Of a DNA stretch of 63,330 nucleotides, positions 18,135 through 28,031 are shown one piece after another (position 1 is the first letter of the stretch; each line of letters starts with the position of its first letter). The notes beneath the pieces are model-generated. The model was given only the letters and a program-made list of their open reading frames with translations, made no database searches and was not told the DNA's origin. A program made the position numbers and the translations under genes. The DNA lies in NCBI GenBank assembly GCA_040757775.1, contig JBFLWQ010000019.1, forward strand, positions 1 through 63,330. The letters are read 5' to 3'. Origin of the DNA: Thermodesulfobacteriota bacterium (lineage in GTDB: Bacteria; Desulfobacterota; UBA8473).

Positions 18135-20573
18135 ATGTCTGAAATTTCAAGTTCAAATGATAAATTGAGGATCGGTGTTTACGTCTGTCACTGCGGCTTA
18201 AACATCGCAGGTACCATTGATTGTGAGGCTGTAGCTAGCTTTGCAGAAGGGCTGGCGGATGTGGTAGTCGGGAGAGACAACCAGTACCTCTGTTCAGAAC
18301 CGGGTCAGCAGCTGATTCAGGATGACATCAAAGAACACCATTTAAACAGGATAGTGGTGGCATCCTGTTCCCCCAGACTGCATGAGCCTACCTTCAGGAG
18401 GGCATGTTTAGAAGCAGGGTTAAACCCCTATCTGATGGAAATGGCTAATCTCAGAGAACAGTGCAGCTGGGTACATACCAACCAGCCTATAGAGGCCACT
18501 GAGAAGGCAAAGGACCTTGTTAAAATGGCGGTTTCCAGGGCACGTAAACTCCAGCCTCAGGAGGAAATGAAGGTTCCGATCATTAAATCTACGCTGGTTA
18601 TAGGAGGAGGAGTAGCCGGTATACAGGCAGCTTTAGACCTGGCAGACAGCGGTTATCAGGTATTTCTGGTGGAGAAAAAACCCAGCATAGGGGGGATTAT
18701 GGCGCAACTGGATAAAACATTCCCTACTATGGATTGCTCCATCTGAATTTTGGGACCTAAGATGATGGATGTCGGTCGACATCCCGGGATTAAGATGCTT
18801 ACCCTCAGTGAAGTAACATCCATCAGTGGTTATGTAGGAAATTTCAACGTAAAGGTACTTAAAAAGGCCCGACTGGTGGACGAAAAGGAATGTACGGCAT
18901 GCGGTGACTGCACCAGAGAGTGCCCTGTTGTCAATCCTGACGAATTTGAAATGGGACTAAGTTCCCGAAAAGCAATATATCTGCCTTTCCCTCAGGCAGT
19001 TCCTTCTACCTACATTGTCAACCGGGAAGAATGCCTGGGCAGTGATCCTATTATCTGCGGAAAGTGCATAAAGCTCTGTGAAAAGGGTTGCATTGATTTC
19101 GATATGAAGGATGAAGAAATCGAATTCAAGGTAGGTACAATCGTCGTTGCTACGGGGATGGATGTATACGATCCTTCTGAGATGGACGAATATGGATATA
19201 CACGTTATGAAAACGTTATTACCAGTATGGAATTCGAAAGGCTTATCAATGCCGGAGGTCCTACAAAGGGAGAGGTCATCCGGCTAACCGACCGCAAGGT
19301 ACCTCAATCGATTGCCTTTATTCAATGCGTTGGCTCCCGCTCTGTTGATAAAGGAGGAACCTATTGCAGCAACATCTGCTGTATGAACACCGTTAAAGAT
19401 ACCCTGATGCTAAAGGAGCACTACCACGAAATAGACTTAAAGGTATTCTATCTTGACATAAGAGCGTTTGGCAAAGGTTTTGAGGATCTTTTCAGAAGGA
19501 GTAAAGGGGAAGGGGTCCGCTATATTCGAGGGCTTCCGGGGCAGATAAAGGAAGACCCCCATACCAAGAATCTTATTCTGTCAGTGGAAAATACCGCAAC
19601 CAATAAGCTGGAAGAACACGAGGTTGAGATGGTGGTACTGTCTTTGGGGGTAAAGCCCGGTGAGGATGTTAAAAGGAACCAGGAGATGTTAGCCCTCCAG
19701 AGAACCTCGGATGGATTTTATCTCGAGGCACACCCCAAACTCCAGCCAGTGGATTCCGCTACGAAGGGAATATTCTTTGCCGGATGTACAGAAAGTCCTA
19801 AAGACATTAAGGATTCAGTGACTCAGGCTTCGGCCTCGGCTGCCCGGGCAATGCGACTGATGAACAGTGGAGAAATAACGGTAGAAGCGATAACCGCTGA
19901 GGTGCTTAAAGACGAATGTAAAATCTGCGGGATATGTGTCAATGTATGTCCTTATAATGCCATTACAATGGATAAGGACAATAAGATACCAGCTCAGGTT
20001 ACTCAGGCTGCCTGCTCAGGATGTGGCACCTGTGCTGCAGAGTGCCCAACCGATGCCATCTACATGAGGCATTTCACTGACACACAGATAGAAGAACAGA
20101 TTGATTCATTGCTGGAGGAAAAACCGGCGGAAAAGATTCTGGTCTTTGCCTGCAATTGGTGTTCCTATGCAGGTGCGGACTTTGCCGGTGTATCTCGTTT
20201 GCAATACCCTTCCAATGTCCGTCTCATTCGTACTATGTGCAGCGGGAGAGTAGATAAAAAATTTATCTGGCGGGCATTTGAAAAAGGTGCTCCGGTGGTA
20301 CTGGTCTCTGGCTGTCACTTTGGGGACTGTCACTACATCGATGCCAACCACTGGACCAAGAAAAGGATAGAGAAGATCTGGAAAAAGATGGAGAAATTAG
20401 GCATCCGCCCAGAAAGATTGCAACTTGAATGGATCAGTGCAGCGGAAGGGGCCCGTTTTTCTAATATCATGAAAAAAATGGAAGAATTACGAGATGGTGT
20501 CACACCTGAGGAGATAGAAGATACGAGGAAGATACTTCAAAAAGAGGACGATGACATTTATTTTTCAGTGTGA
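18135..20573 (+). CDS. hdrA: Selenocysteine-containing HdrA fused to MvhD
   Basis: 812-residue electron-bifurcating-type flavoprotein, if the in-frame TGA at 18744-18746 is read as selenocysteine (residue 204). The frame continues without interruption and the context [19 protein letters not shown] matches HdrA, where this position is Cys or Sec. Domains: N-terminal Cys region (VYVCHCG, ASCSP); FAD motif [14 protein letters not shown] at 155-168; [4Fe-4S] insert CTACGDC...[22 protein letters not shown]; a two-cluster ferredoxin domain ([24 protein letters not shown]); and MvhD at about 667-812 ([26 protein letters not shown]). A conventional annotation would split it into a 203-residue and a 607-residue protein. 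Last gene of the kor operon. Confidence 0.93.
18744..18784 (+). promoter_or_regulatory. UGA-Sec codon and SECIS-like hairpin
   Basis: TGA at 18744-18746 is followed 20 bases later by a perfect hairpin: stem 18767-18773 with 18778-18784 around the loop GGTC. Bacterial SECIS elements lie about 16-37 nt downstream of the UGA and carry a small G/U apical loop; the E. coli fdhF element also presents GGUC. Position, stem and loop all fit. Direct proof would need SelB binding or mass spectrometry. Confidence 0.8.
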
Positions 20574-20593
20574 ACTGATTAATGGAGTGGCAT

Positions 20594-21334
20594 ATGCCGT
20601 ACAATGTCAAACTCAAGGTATTCGAGGGCCCTTTAGATCTCTTGTTGTATCTGATTAAAAAGAATGAAGTAGACATATATGACATACCCATTGCATCCAT
20701 AACTGCCCAGTACCTTGAATACATGGACATCATGAAGACCTTAAATCTGGATATCGCCGGTGAGTTTCTCGTAATGGCAGCAACCCTCATGCATATCAAA
20801 TCCAGGATGCTCCTGCCTCCAGCAGAAGATGAAAGGGAAGAGTTGGAGGGAGAAGAAGATCCACGGGCTGAGCTGGTAAGACGGCTCATAGAATATCAGA
20901 GATTCAAAGATACCGCTAATAAACTGATGAGCTATGAAATCTTAGACAGAGATGTATTTACCAGAGGCTTAGCCAGTGAGGCTTCAGAAGGAAACGAAAA
21001 AGACCTGAACGAAATAACTATTATTGAATTGATAGAGGCATTTAAAAGGGTTTTAAAAGAAGAGCCTCCAGAAAAATTTTTCTATGTTGCTATTGAAAAG
21101 ATGTCGGTTAATGACAAGATAACAGAGATCATTGAAACAATGAAGAACACAGGACACATTGTTTTTCACTCTCTATTCACAGGGATCGCCGACAAACACG
21201 AAATAATACTTACTTTTCTCGCCTTGCTTGAACTCATAAGGCTTAAGGTAGTAAGGGTCATACAGGCAACACCCTTCGGCACCATTAGAATTTGCCCTAT
21301 AAATTTAGAGCTTCCAAAAGGCATTGGTATCTGA
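20594..21334 (+). CDS. scpA: Segregation and condensation protein A
   Basis: Kleisin subunit that bridges the SMC heads together with ScpB and compacts the chromosome. The start at 20594 gives 246 residues and a typical opening, MPYNVKLKVFEGPLDLLLYLIKKNEVDIYDIPIA, with GGAG six bases upstream; an earlier ATG at 20582 lies on top of this site and is less likely. The middle LEYMDIMKTLNLDIAGEFLVMAATLMHIKSRMLLP is a kleisin hallmark, and the C-terminal winged-helix part (FLALLELIRLKVVRVIQ) is intact. It is followed closely by scpB and rluB. Its SMC partner is encoded far away at 58-61.7 kb. Confidence 0.94.
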   Translation: MPYNVKLKVFEGPLDLLLYLIKKNEVDIYDIPIASITAQYLEYMDIMKTLNLDIAGEFLVMAATLMHIKSRMLLPPAEDEREELEGEEDPRAELVRRLIEYQRFKDTANKLMSYEILDRDVFTRGLASEASEGNEKDLNEITIIELIEAFKRVLKEEPPEKFFYVAIEKMSVNDKITEIIETMKNTGHIVFHSLFTGIADKHEIILTFLALLELIRLKVVRVIQATPFGTIRICPINLELPKGIGI

Positions 21335-21354
21335 GAGCGCAAAGTATAAATAAC

Positions 21355-21876
21355 ATGGACAAAAAACAGATAAAATCTATTATAGAGAGTCTGATATTTG
21401 CCTCCGATGCCCCTATCTCCATTAATAAAATCAATGAAATCGTTGACGGACCAGACAGGAAAAACCTGAAGGGTTTGATAGCGGAATTGATGGAAGAATA
21501 CCAGACAATGAACAGGGGTTTCTCATTAAAAGAAGTTGCAGGCGGATATCAATTCCGGACAAAACCAGAACATTCGGAGTGGATCAGGCAGTTGAAGAAA
21601 GGAATGACCCCAAAACTAAGCCAGGCAGCCATGGAAACCCTCGCTATCATTGCATATAAACAGCCAATCACTCGTTCTGAAATTGAATATGTCAGGGGTG
21701 TTGATGTGGGAGGAATTTTAAGATCCCTTATGGATAAGAAATTAATCAGAATCTTAGGAAAAAAGCAAGTGCCAGGGAGACCTCTGATCTATGGAACGTC
21801 TAAAAGGTTTCTGGAAGTATTCGCACTAAAAGACCTGGCAAGTCTTCCAACCTTACAAGAGATTGAAGAAGTGTGA
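21355..21876 (+). CDS. scpB: Segregation and condensation protein B
   Basis: 173 residues from the ATG at 21355, chosen because MDKKQIKSIIESLIFASDAPIS is the normal ScpB opening; the frame is open further upstream but that part overlaps scpA. Two winged-helix domains are visible: the N-terminal one to about residue 80 and the second with PKLSQAAMETLAIIAYKQPITRSEIEYVRGVDVGG, the family signature. It dimerises and binds ScpA. The Shine-Dalgarno site is weak, so translation may depend on coupling to scpA. A dispersed 126-bp repeat starts 22 bp after its stop. Confidence 0.93.
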   Translation: MDKKQIKSIIESLIFASDAPISINKINEIVDGPDRKNLKGLIAELMEEYQTMNRGFSLKEVAGGYQFRTKPEHSEWIRQLKKGMTPKLSQAAMETLAIIAYKQPITRSEIEYVRGVDVGGILRSLMDKKLIRILGKKQVPGRPLIYGTSKRFLEVFALKDLASLPTLQEIEEV

Positions 21877-21898
21877 TGGATTCGTAAGTCAAAAATCA

Positions 21899-22024
21899 GA
21901 CGGCACAGTAAAAAGCTCCAGATGCAAGGCGCGCAAATCCTGAGGAGTGAGGCGTACTTAGGGGTACGCTGCAACGACGAGGGATACAGCGCAACGCCGC
22001 AGATGGACTTTTTACAAAGCCGTC
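21899..22024. repeat. 126-bp repeat with inverted ends, copy A
   Basis: About 91% identical (11 differences by my count) to 48159-48284, and the same length. The ends form imperfect inverted repeats: 21899-21925 against 21999-22024, including GACGGC/GCCGTC and GTAAAAAG/CTTTTTAC. It lies between scpB and rluB. The conserved length, inverted ends and central stems suggest a MITE-like or structured-RNA interspersed element. It is non-coding on both strands as far as I can see. Confidence 0.8.
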
Positions 22025-22045
22025 AAGTGTAAATCAGAGAAAGAT

Positions 22046-22762
22046 ATGAAAGAGCGGCTTCAAAAGATTATTGCAAAGGCTGGCTTAGCTTCACGCCGGC
22101 AGGGAGAAAATCTTATTAGAGACGGTATGGTGACGGTTAACGGGATAGTCACAACTGAGCTAGGTATTAAGGTTGATCCCGCTGAAGACAGCATCGAAGT
22201 TAATGGCAAGCCAATAAGCAATCTGGAACCAAAGATTTATATAATGCTTAACAAACCTAAAGGATATGTTACAACGCTGAAGGATCCTCAAAAAAGACCC
22301 ATAGTTAGCAACCTTATAAAAGACATAAAATCAAGGGTTTTCCCTGTTGGAAGACTGGACTATGATACCGAAGGTTTACTCCTCTTAACTAACGATGGTG
22401 ATCTAACTCAAAGGTTGCTCCATCCGAAGAATAAAGTACTAAAGACATATCTGGTTGAAACCGATGGAATATTAACCTCCAGGGAAATCAATAAACTTGA
22501 ATCCGGGATTGAACTAAGCGATGGGTTTACCGCACCTGCTAAATTGAAGCTTGCAAAAAAGGTAAAAGATAAAAGTTGGTGGGAAATCAGTATCCACGAG
22601 GGGAAAAAGAGACAGATTAAGAGAATGTTTGAAAGCATAGGGCATTCGATTTATGAATTACATAGAATAAAATTTGGCCCCTTAGAATTAGGAAAACTGC
22701 AACCTGGGAAATATCGCTTTTTAACTGATCAAGAGCTAAGAGAACTAGTTGGCTCCGCCTGA
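22046..22762 (+). CDS. rluB: 23S rRNA pseudouridine synthase (RluB/RsuA family)
   Basis: 238 residues. N-terminal S4 RNA-binding domain (MKERLQKIIAKAGLASRRQGENLIRDGMVTVNG), then the synthase core with PVGRLDYDTEGLLLLTNDGDL (about residues 99-119) containing the catalytic aspartate, and HEGKKRQIKRMFESIGH near 190-206. In most bacteria this gene follows scpB and modifies 23S rRNA (RluB) or 16S rRNA (RsuA); the scpA-scpB context favours RluB. ATG at 22046 is preceded by AGAGAAAG, a modest site. The 126-bp repeat separates it from scpB. Confidence 0.9.
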   Translation: MKERLQKIIAKAGLASRRQGENLIRDGMVTVNGIVTTELGIKVDPAEDSIEVNGKPISNLEPKIYIMLNKPKGYVTTLKDPQKRPIVSNLIKDIKSRVFPVGRLDYDTEGLLLLTNDGDLTQRLLHPKNKVLKTYLVETDGILTSREINKLESGIELSDGFTAPAKLKLAKKVKDKSWWEISIHEGKKRQIKRMFESIGHSIYELHRIKFGPLELGKLQPGKYRFLTDQELRELVGSA

Positions 22763-22899
22763 CGAATCAACTTTTTATCTTGACAACTATCGGCATCTCT
22801 GGTAGGAAACTAAAGTTTGCCTGTAACGAGTCTTCTGAAAACTGATTTTGAAGAGAGAAGAGACACCTTTCTAGCAACCCAGATTAATGGAGTCTTCCT

Positions 22900-24039
22900 A
22901 TGAAAAAAAGGTACCTACTGGCACCCGGGCCTACGCCAATCCCATCAAAGACACTACTCGATATGGCAGAACCAATAATTCATCATCGGGGACCAGAATT
23001 CAGCAGTATACTTGGTGAAATAAGAGAGGGACTGAAATACCTTTTTCAGACCAAGAACGAAGTGTTGATATTTTCATCCTCTGGAACTGGAGCAATGGAA
23101 GGTACAGTATCCAATATGCTTTCCAAAGGGGACAGGGCACTGGTAGTGAATGGCGGCAAGTTTGGCGAACGATGGATTGATATATGCCAGGCTTATGGAG
23201 TGGATGTTGAAACCATTGACGTTCCGTGGGGAGAAGCTGTAGATCCGGGTATAGTGAATAACATACTTGATCAAAACAGCTCTATAAAAGCGGTCTTCAT
23301 CCAGGCGTGTGAAACCTCTACAGGTGTTGTCCATCCTTTAAGAGAAGTCGCAGAGACAGTCAAAGATAAAGAGAATACCCTTATCATTGTGGATGCCATT
23401 TCAGCACTGGGCGCCCTTGACATCCCTACTGACAGATGGGGTCTGGATGTAGTAGTTGCAGGTTCTCAAAAGGCATTGATGCTTCCTCCAGGGCTTGCCT
23501 TTGCCAGTGTGAGCAACAAGGGATGGAGGTTTGCTGAAAGCTCGAATCTCCCCAAGTATTATTTTAATTTTAAAAAAGAGCTAACATCTCTATCTAAAAA
23601 TCAAAACGCATATACCCCGGCAGTTTCATTGCTTATAGGATTAAGAGAATCTCTAAAACAGATAAAAGAAGAGGGGTTAGAGAATATTTTTGCCAGACAT
23701 GAGAAGCTGGCTAAGGCAACAAGGGCAGCCATGACTGCTCTGGGGCTCCAGTTATATGCTCCAACAGCTCCCAGCAACGCTGTAACGGCCATCCTGGCAC
23801 CCCATAGCATTAATGGTTCGGATGTTGTAAAAGTCATGAGGGAGAAATACGGGATTACCATCGCCGGGGGACAGGGCAATGCAAAGGGAAAGATATTCAG
23901 GATTGCACACCTGGGATATATGGATCAATTCGATGTCATAACAGCGGTATCTGCCCTGGAGATGACCCTTCATGAATTGGGCTATAATGTGGAACTGGGG
24001 AAAGGGATTAGGGCTGCCTTAGAAGTACTCAAAGATTAG
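22900..24039 (+). CDS. Class V aminotransferase (serine/alanine-glyoxylate type)
   Basis: 379-residue PLP enzyme. The opening KKRYLLAPGPTPIPSKTLLDMAEPIIHHRGPEF is the alanine-glyoxylate/serine-pyruvate family start. The PLP lysine lies in VAGSQKALMLPPGLAF (about residues 188-203), and IIVDAISALGALDIPTD carries the cofactor aspartate. Immediate coupling to serA (16 bp) suggests a role in serine/glycine metabolism, such as phosphoserine or serine amino-group transfer. Equivalent pairs occur in anaerobes that lack a standard serC, so it may be the functional phosphoserine aminotransferase; that is inference. GGAG lies 8 bases before the ATG. The 137-bp upstream gap contains TTGACA near 22790 with a weak -10. 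Confidence 0.85.
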   Translation: MKKRYLLAPGPTPIPSKTLLDMAEPIIHHRGPEFSSILGEIREGLKYLFQTKNEVLIFSSSGTGAMEGTVSNMLSKGDRALVVNGGKFGERWIDICQAYGVDVETIDVPWGEAVDPGIVNNILDQNSSIKAVFIQACETSTGVVHPLREVAETVKDKENTLIIVDAISALGALDIPTDRWGLDVVVAGSQKALMLPPGLAFASVSNKGWRFAESSNLPKYYFNFKKELTSLSKNQNAYTPAVSLLIGLRESLKQIKEEGLENIFARHEKLAKATRAAMTALGLQLYAPTAPSNAVTAILAPHSINGSDVVKVMREKYGITIAGGQGNAKGKIFRIAHLGYMDQFDVITAVSALEMTLHELGYNVELGKGIRAALEVLKD

Positions 24040-24055
24040 GTTTATGGAGGACTGG

Positions 24056-25639
24056 GTGAAAAAGGTACTGGTCAGTGATAACCTTTCAGAAATAGGGATT
24101 CAGATACTAAAAAATACTCCGGGTATCAACGTGGATGTTTATACAAATCTGCCAAAAGAAGAACTAAAAAAGAAAATCAAGGATTACCATGGCCTGGCTA
24201 TCAGGAGTGCTACAAAGGTTACGGCAGATATTATAGGTGCTGCAAAAAATCTACTGGTGATAGGGAGGGCAGGTATCGGGCTCGATAACGTTGATATAGA
24301 GGCAGCTACCAAAAGAGGAATTGTCGTTATGAATGCCCCTGAGGGCAATATGATTACGACTGCCGAACATGCCATATCCATGATGCTGGCACTCTCAAGA
24401 AACATCCCCCAGGCGACCGCTTCCATGAAGGCAAAAAAATGGGAAAAAAAGAAGTTCAGGGGTAGGGAGCTTTTCGACAAGACCCTTGGTATCATTGGAC
24501 TGGGAAGGATTGGAAGTATTGTGGCGGATCGAGCCAAGGGTCTGAAAATGAATACTATAGCATACGACCCCTTCATCTCGGAAGAAAAGGCTCGTGAAAT
24601 GGAAGTGGAACTGGTCTCTCTTGATGAGCTTTTTGAAAAATCACATTACATTACTCTCCATGTCCCACTTTCTGAAGAAACCAGAAATATCATTAACAAA
24701 AAGGCCTTCAAAAAAATGAAGGATGGGGTTATGATTATAAACTGTGCAAGAGGGGGAATGGTTAACGAAAACGATCTCTATGAAGCAATAAAGAGCGGAA
24801 AGGTTGCTGGAGCCGCCCTCGATGTTTTCGAGCAAGAACCTCCTCAGGATAGCCCTTTATTTGATCTGGATGAGGTGATCTGCACACCTCATTTAGGGGC
24901 ATCCACCGATGAAGCTCAGGAGAATGTGGCAGTAGCTATTGCAGAACAGATAGCAAATTACTTACTATACGGAACAATTAAGAATGCCGTTAATGTTTCA
25001 TCAGTGAGCGGAGATACCCTCTTCAGGATTAAGCCCTATATGGATCTTGCAGAAAAACTAGGTAGTTTTCAATCACAACTGGAGCCAGGGGCACTGGAGG
25101 AAATAGCAATAGAATACAGTGGGGATATTGCTGAGCTGGACGTGACACCTATTACTACCTCAATATTGACAGGTATTTTCAAACCAATTTTGAGAGACAG
25201 TATAAATTTTGTAAATGCCCCTATTATTACCAAAGAAAGGGGCGTAAAGGTAGTTGAATCAAAGAGTACAAAGAGTGAGGATTTCACCAGTCTGCTTACA
25301 ATTAAGACCAGAACTACAAAAGAAGAAAACATAGTTGCTGGCACTCTCTTTGGTAAGAAAGAGCCCAGAATTATAAGGATTAACAAGTTTCGATTGGAGG
25401 CAATACCGCAAGGAAATTTGCTACTGTTTCATACTGTTGACCGTCCTGGGGTTATAGGAAATATAGGGAGTATTCTGGGAAACACAGATATTAATATCGC
25501 TAATATGCAATTCAGCAGGGAAGAGATAGGAGGAAAGGCTATCGTCCTCTTGAGTATTGACACCCCTGTCTCTAAAAAAATACTGGATGAACTAACTAAA
25601 CTACCAAATGTTGTCTCTATTAAACAGTTAAAATTATAA
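24056..25639 (+). CDS. serA: D-3-phosphoglycerate dehydrogenase
   Basis: First step of serine synthesis: oxidises 3-phosphoglycerate with NAD. The GTG at 24056 is preferred because GGAGG lies five bases upstream and MKKVLVSDNLSEIGIQIL matches the family start; an ATG at 24044 overlaps that site. 527 residues, the long form: catalytic and NAD domains (GIIGLGRIGSIVADRAKG; CARGGMVNENDLYEAI; TPHLGASTDEAQENVA with the catalytic histidine), then an intervening ASB domain and a C-terminal ACT domain (HTVDRPGVIGNIGSILG) that senses serine. Directly followed by purA, 15 bp away. Confidence 0.95.
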   Translation: MKKVLVSDNLSEIGIQILKNTPGINVDVYTNLPKEELKKKIKDYHGLAIRSATKVTADIIGAAKNLLVIGRAGIGLDNVDIEAATKRGIVVMNAPEGNMITTAEHAISMMLALSRNIPQATASMKAKKWEKKKFRGRELFDKTLGIIGLGRIGSIVADRAKGLKMNTIAYDPFISEEKAREMEVELVSLDELFEKSHYITLHVPLSEETRNIINKKAFKKMKDGVMIINCARGGMVNENDLYEAIKSGKVAGAALDVFEQEPPQDSPLFDLDEVICTPHLGASTDEAQENVAVAIAEQIANYLLYGTIKNAVNVSSVSGDTLFRIKPYMDLAEKLGSFQSQLEPGALEEIAIEYSGDIAELDVTPITTSILTGIFKPILRDSINFVNAPIITKERGVKVVESKSTKSEDFTSLLTIKTRTTKEENIVAGTLFGKKEPRIIRINKFRLEAIPQGNLLLFHTVDRPGVIGNIGSILGNTDINIANMQFSREEIGGKAIVLLSIDTPVSKKILDELTKLPNVVSIKQLKL

Positions 25640-26956
<1,317 letters not shown>

Positions 26957-26974
26957 GTCGTAAATCGTAAGTTA

Positions 26975-27050
26975 GGGCCGTTAACTCAGGCGGTAGAGTA
27001 TCTGCCTTTTAAGCAGAGAGTCGCTGGTTCGAGTCCAGCACGGCCCACCA
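26975..27050 (+). tRNA. tRNA-Lys (TTT)
   Basis: 76 bases, CCA encoded. Acceptor stem GGGCCGT/ACGGCCC; anticodon arm TCTGC-CTTTTAA-GCAGA with anticodon TTT; T-arm CTGG-TTCGAGT-CCAG. Lies 18 bp after purA and 2 bp before tRNA-Glu, so likely co-transcribed with it. Confidence 0.95.
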
Positions 27051-27052
27051 GG

Positions 27053-27130
27053 GTCCCCATCGTCTAGTCTGGCCAAGGACACCGGCCTTTCACGCCGGTA
27101 ACAGGGGTTCAAATCCCCTTGGGGACGCCA
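27053..27130 (+). tRNA. tRNA-Glu (TTC)
   Basis: 78 bases, CCA encoded. Acceptor GTCCCCA/TGGGGAC; anticodon arm CCGGC-CTTTCAC-GCCGG with anticodon TTC; T-arm GGGG-TTCAAAT-CCCC. The D-arm has the CGTCTAG form common in bacterial tRNA-Glu. Downstream 27131-27306 contains nothing I recognise. Confidence 0.95.
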
Positions 27131-27306
27131 GCTTTAATTCTTAGCCGCTCATCGCTGTACTGATCATCTTCCATCAGGTCATTATTCCAACATCTTCCTT
27201 TCCATAATCATATACTCTACAGCTACTCAACGGATATTCCATGAGGTCATTCCCAACCCCTGCCCTATACCTAACAAACTCAATAATTATCGCACTAAAA
27301 AATTCC

Positions 27307-27336
27307 TTGACAATAGTATCATAGAATGATACTATT
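27307..27336 (+). promoter_or_regulatory. hicAB promoter with palindromic operator
   Basis: TTGACA at 27307-27312 and TACTAT at 27330-27335 with a 17-bp spacer. A perfect palindrome, 11-bp arms 27312-27322 and 27326-27336 around AGA, covers the spacer and the -10 box. Transcription would begin about at the hicA ATG (27342), so the message is probably leaderless; no Shine-Dalgarno site is present. This is the classic layout of an autoregulated toxin-antitoxin operon. Confidence 0.8.
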
Positions 27337-27341
27337 TTAGC

Positions 27342-27603
27342 ATGAACAAACACCGGAAAAAGCTGAAGGCCATATTCCAGGAGCCAATATTGTCTAATAT
27401 TATATGGTCTGACATTGAGGCGTTGTTGCTTTCGCTCGGAGCCGAGATAAGCGAAGGGCAGGGATCACCGGATACGAATCGCATTGAAAGGGGTACGAGC
27501 TGTGTTTCACAGACCTCATCCGCAGAAAGAAACCGATAAGGGTGCTGTGAAATCAATGCGCCGCTTTTTAGAAGAGGCAGGGATCAGACATGATGACATA
27601 TAA
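27342..27603 (+). pseudogene. hicA: hicA toxin, frameshifted
   Basis: HicA-type mRNA interferase with a double-stranded-RNA-binding-like fold. The N-terminal part reads MNKHRKKLKAIFQEP...DIEALLLSLGAEISEGQGS, then the frame is lost. If one C is removed from the CC at 27468-27469, the frame continues as RIRIALKGVRAVFHRPHP, QKETDKGAVKSMRRFLEEAGI and stops at 27601-27603, giving a normal HicA, including the FHRPHP active-site histidine region. So a single inserted base inactivates the toxin, unless it is a sequencing error or a programmed frameshift. The following hicB is intact and overlaps the restored 3' end. Confidence 0.85.
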
Positions 27604-27919
27604 AGGATATAGTGCAAAAGTAGAGTTTGACGACGAAGCCATGATTTTCCATGGCGAGGTAATCGGGATCAGGGATGTCGTGACCTTTCAGGGAAAGTCT
27701 GCTGATGACCTTAAAGAAGCTTTTCATGCTTCGGTAGATGATTACCTCGACTTCTGTAAAGCCAGAGGCGAAGAGCCTGACAAGCCCTTTTCCGGGAAAT
27801 TCGTGGTTCGGGTCTCTCCTGAAGTCCACCGCAAGGTCTATATCGCAGCAAAGGAGGCAGGACAGAGCATCAATGCTTGGCTCAACAAAAACCTCACAAG
27901 GATTGCCCATAAAACGTAG
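27590..27919 (+). CDS. hicB: HicB antitoxin
   Basis: 109 residues. The N-terminal partial RNase H-like fold reads YKGYSAKVEFDDEAMIFHGEVIGIRDVVTFQGKSADDLKEAFHASVDDYLDFC. A C-terminal DNA-binding ribbon-helix-helix segment follows: GKFVVRVSPEVHRKVYIAAKEAGQSINAWLNKNL. It should bind HicA and repress the promoter at 27307-27336. It overlaps the end of hicA and is full length, so an antitoxin without an active cognate toxin is retained. Confidence 0.92.
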   Translation: MMTYKGYSAKVEFDDEAMIFHGEVIGIRDVVTFQGKSADDLKEAFHASVDDYLDFCKARGEEPDKPFSGKFVVRVSPEVHRKVYIAAKEAGQSINAWLNKNLTRIAHKT

Positions 27920-27941
27920 AATAGTAAAAAAGGAAAAAGGG

Positions 27942-28031
27942 TTAGTTTACGTATACGGTATGATTTGCTCCCTCCCGCAAGAATTCGCATCCGTTCTCTT
28001 TGAGGTAACGAATTACTTCTTTTCGTTTCAA
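27942..28031 (-). pseudogene. hicA remnant, 3' truncated
   Basis: 29 codons starting at TTG (28031-28029) and overlapping the stop of the minus-strand hicB remnant, as in real hicBA operons. The translation KRKEVIRYLKENGCEFLREGANHTVYVN is the N-terminal half of a HicA toxin. It stops where a normal protein would continue into the second half with the FRxHRE-type region, so the gene is broken. It lies tail-to-tail with the hicB ending at 27919. Confidence 0.75.

Noticed and set aside
18750-20573. Treating the second half of hdrA as a separate protein starting at TTG
   Set aside because: Same frame as the upstream half, no ribosome site, and the break falls inside the HdrA DCSI-x-ILGPKM motif, so read-through as Sec explains it better.
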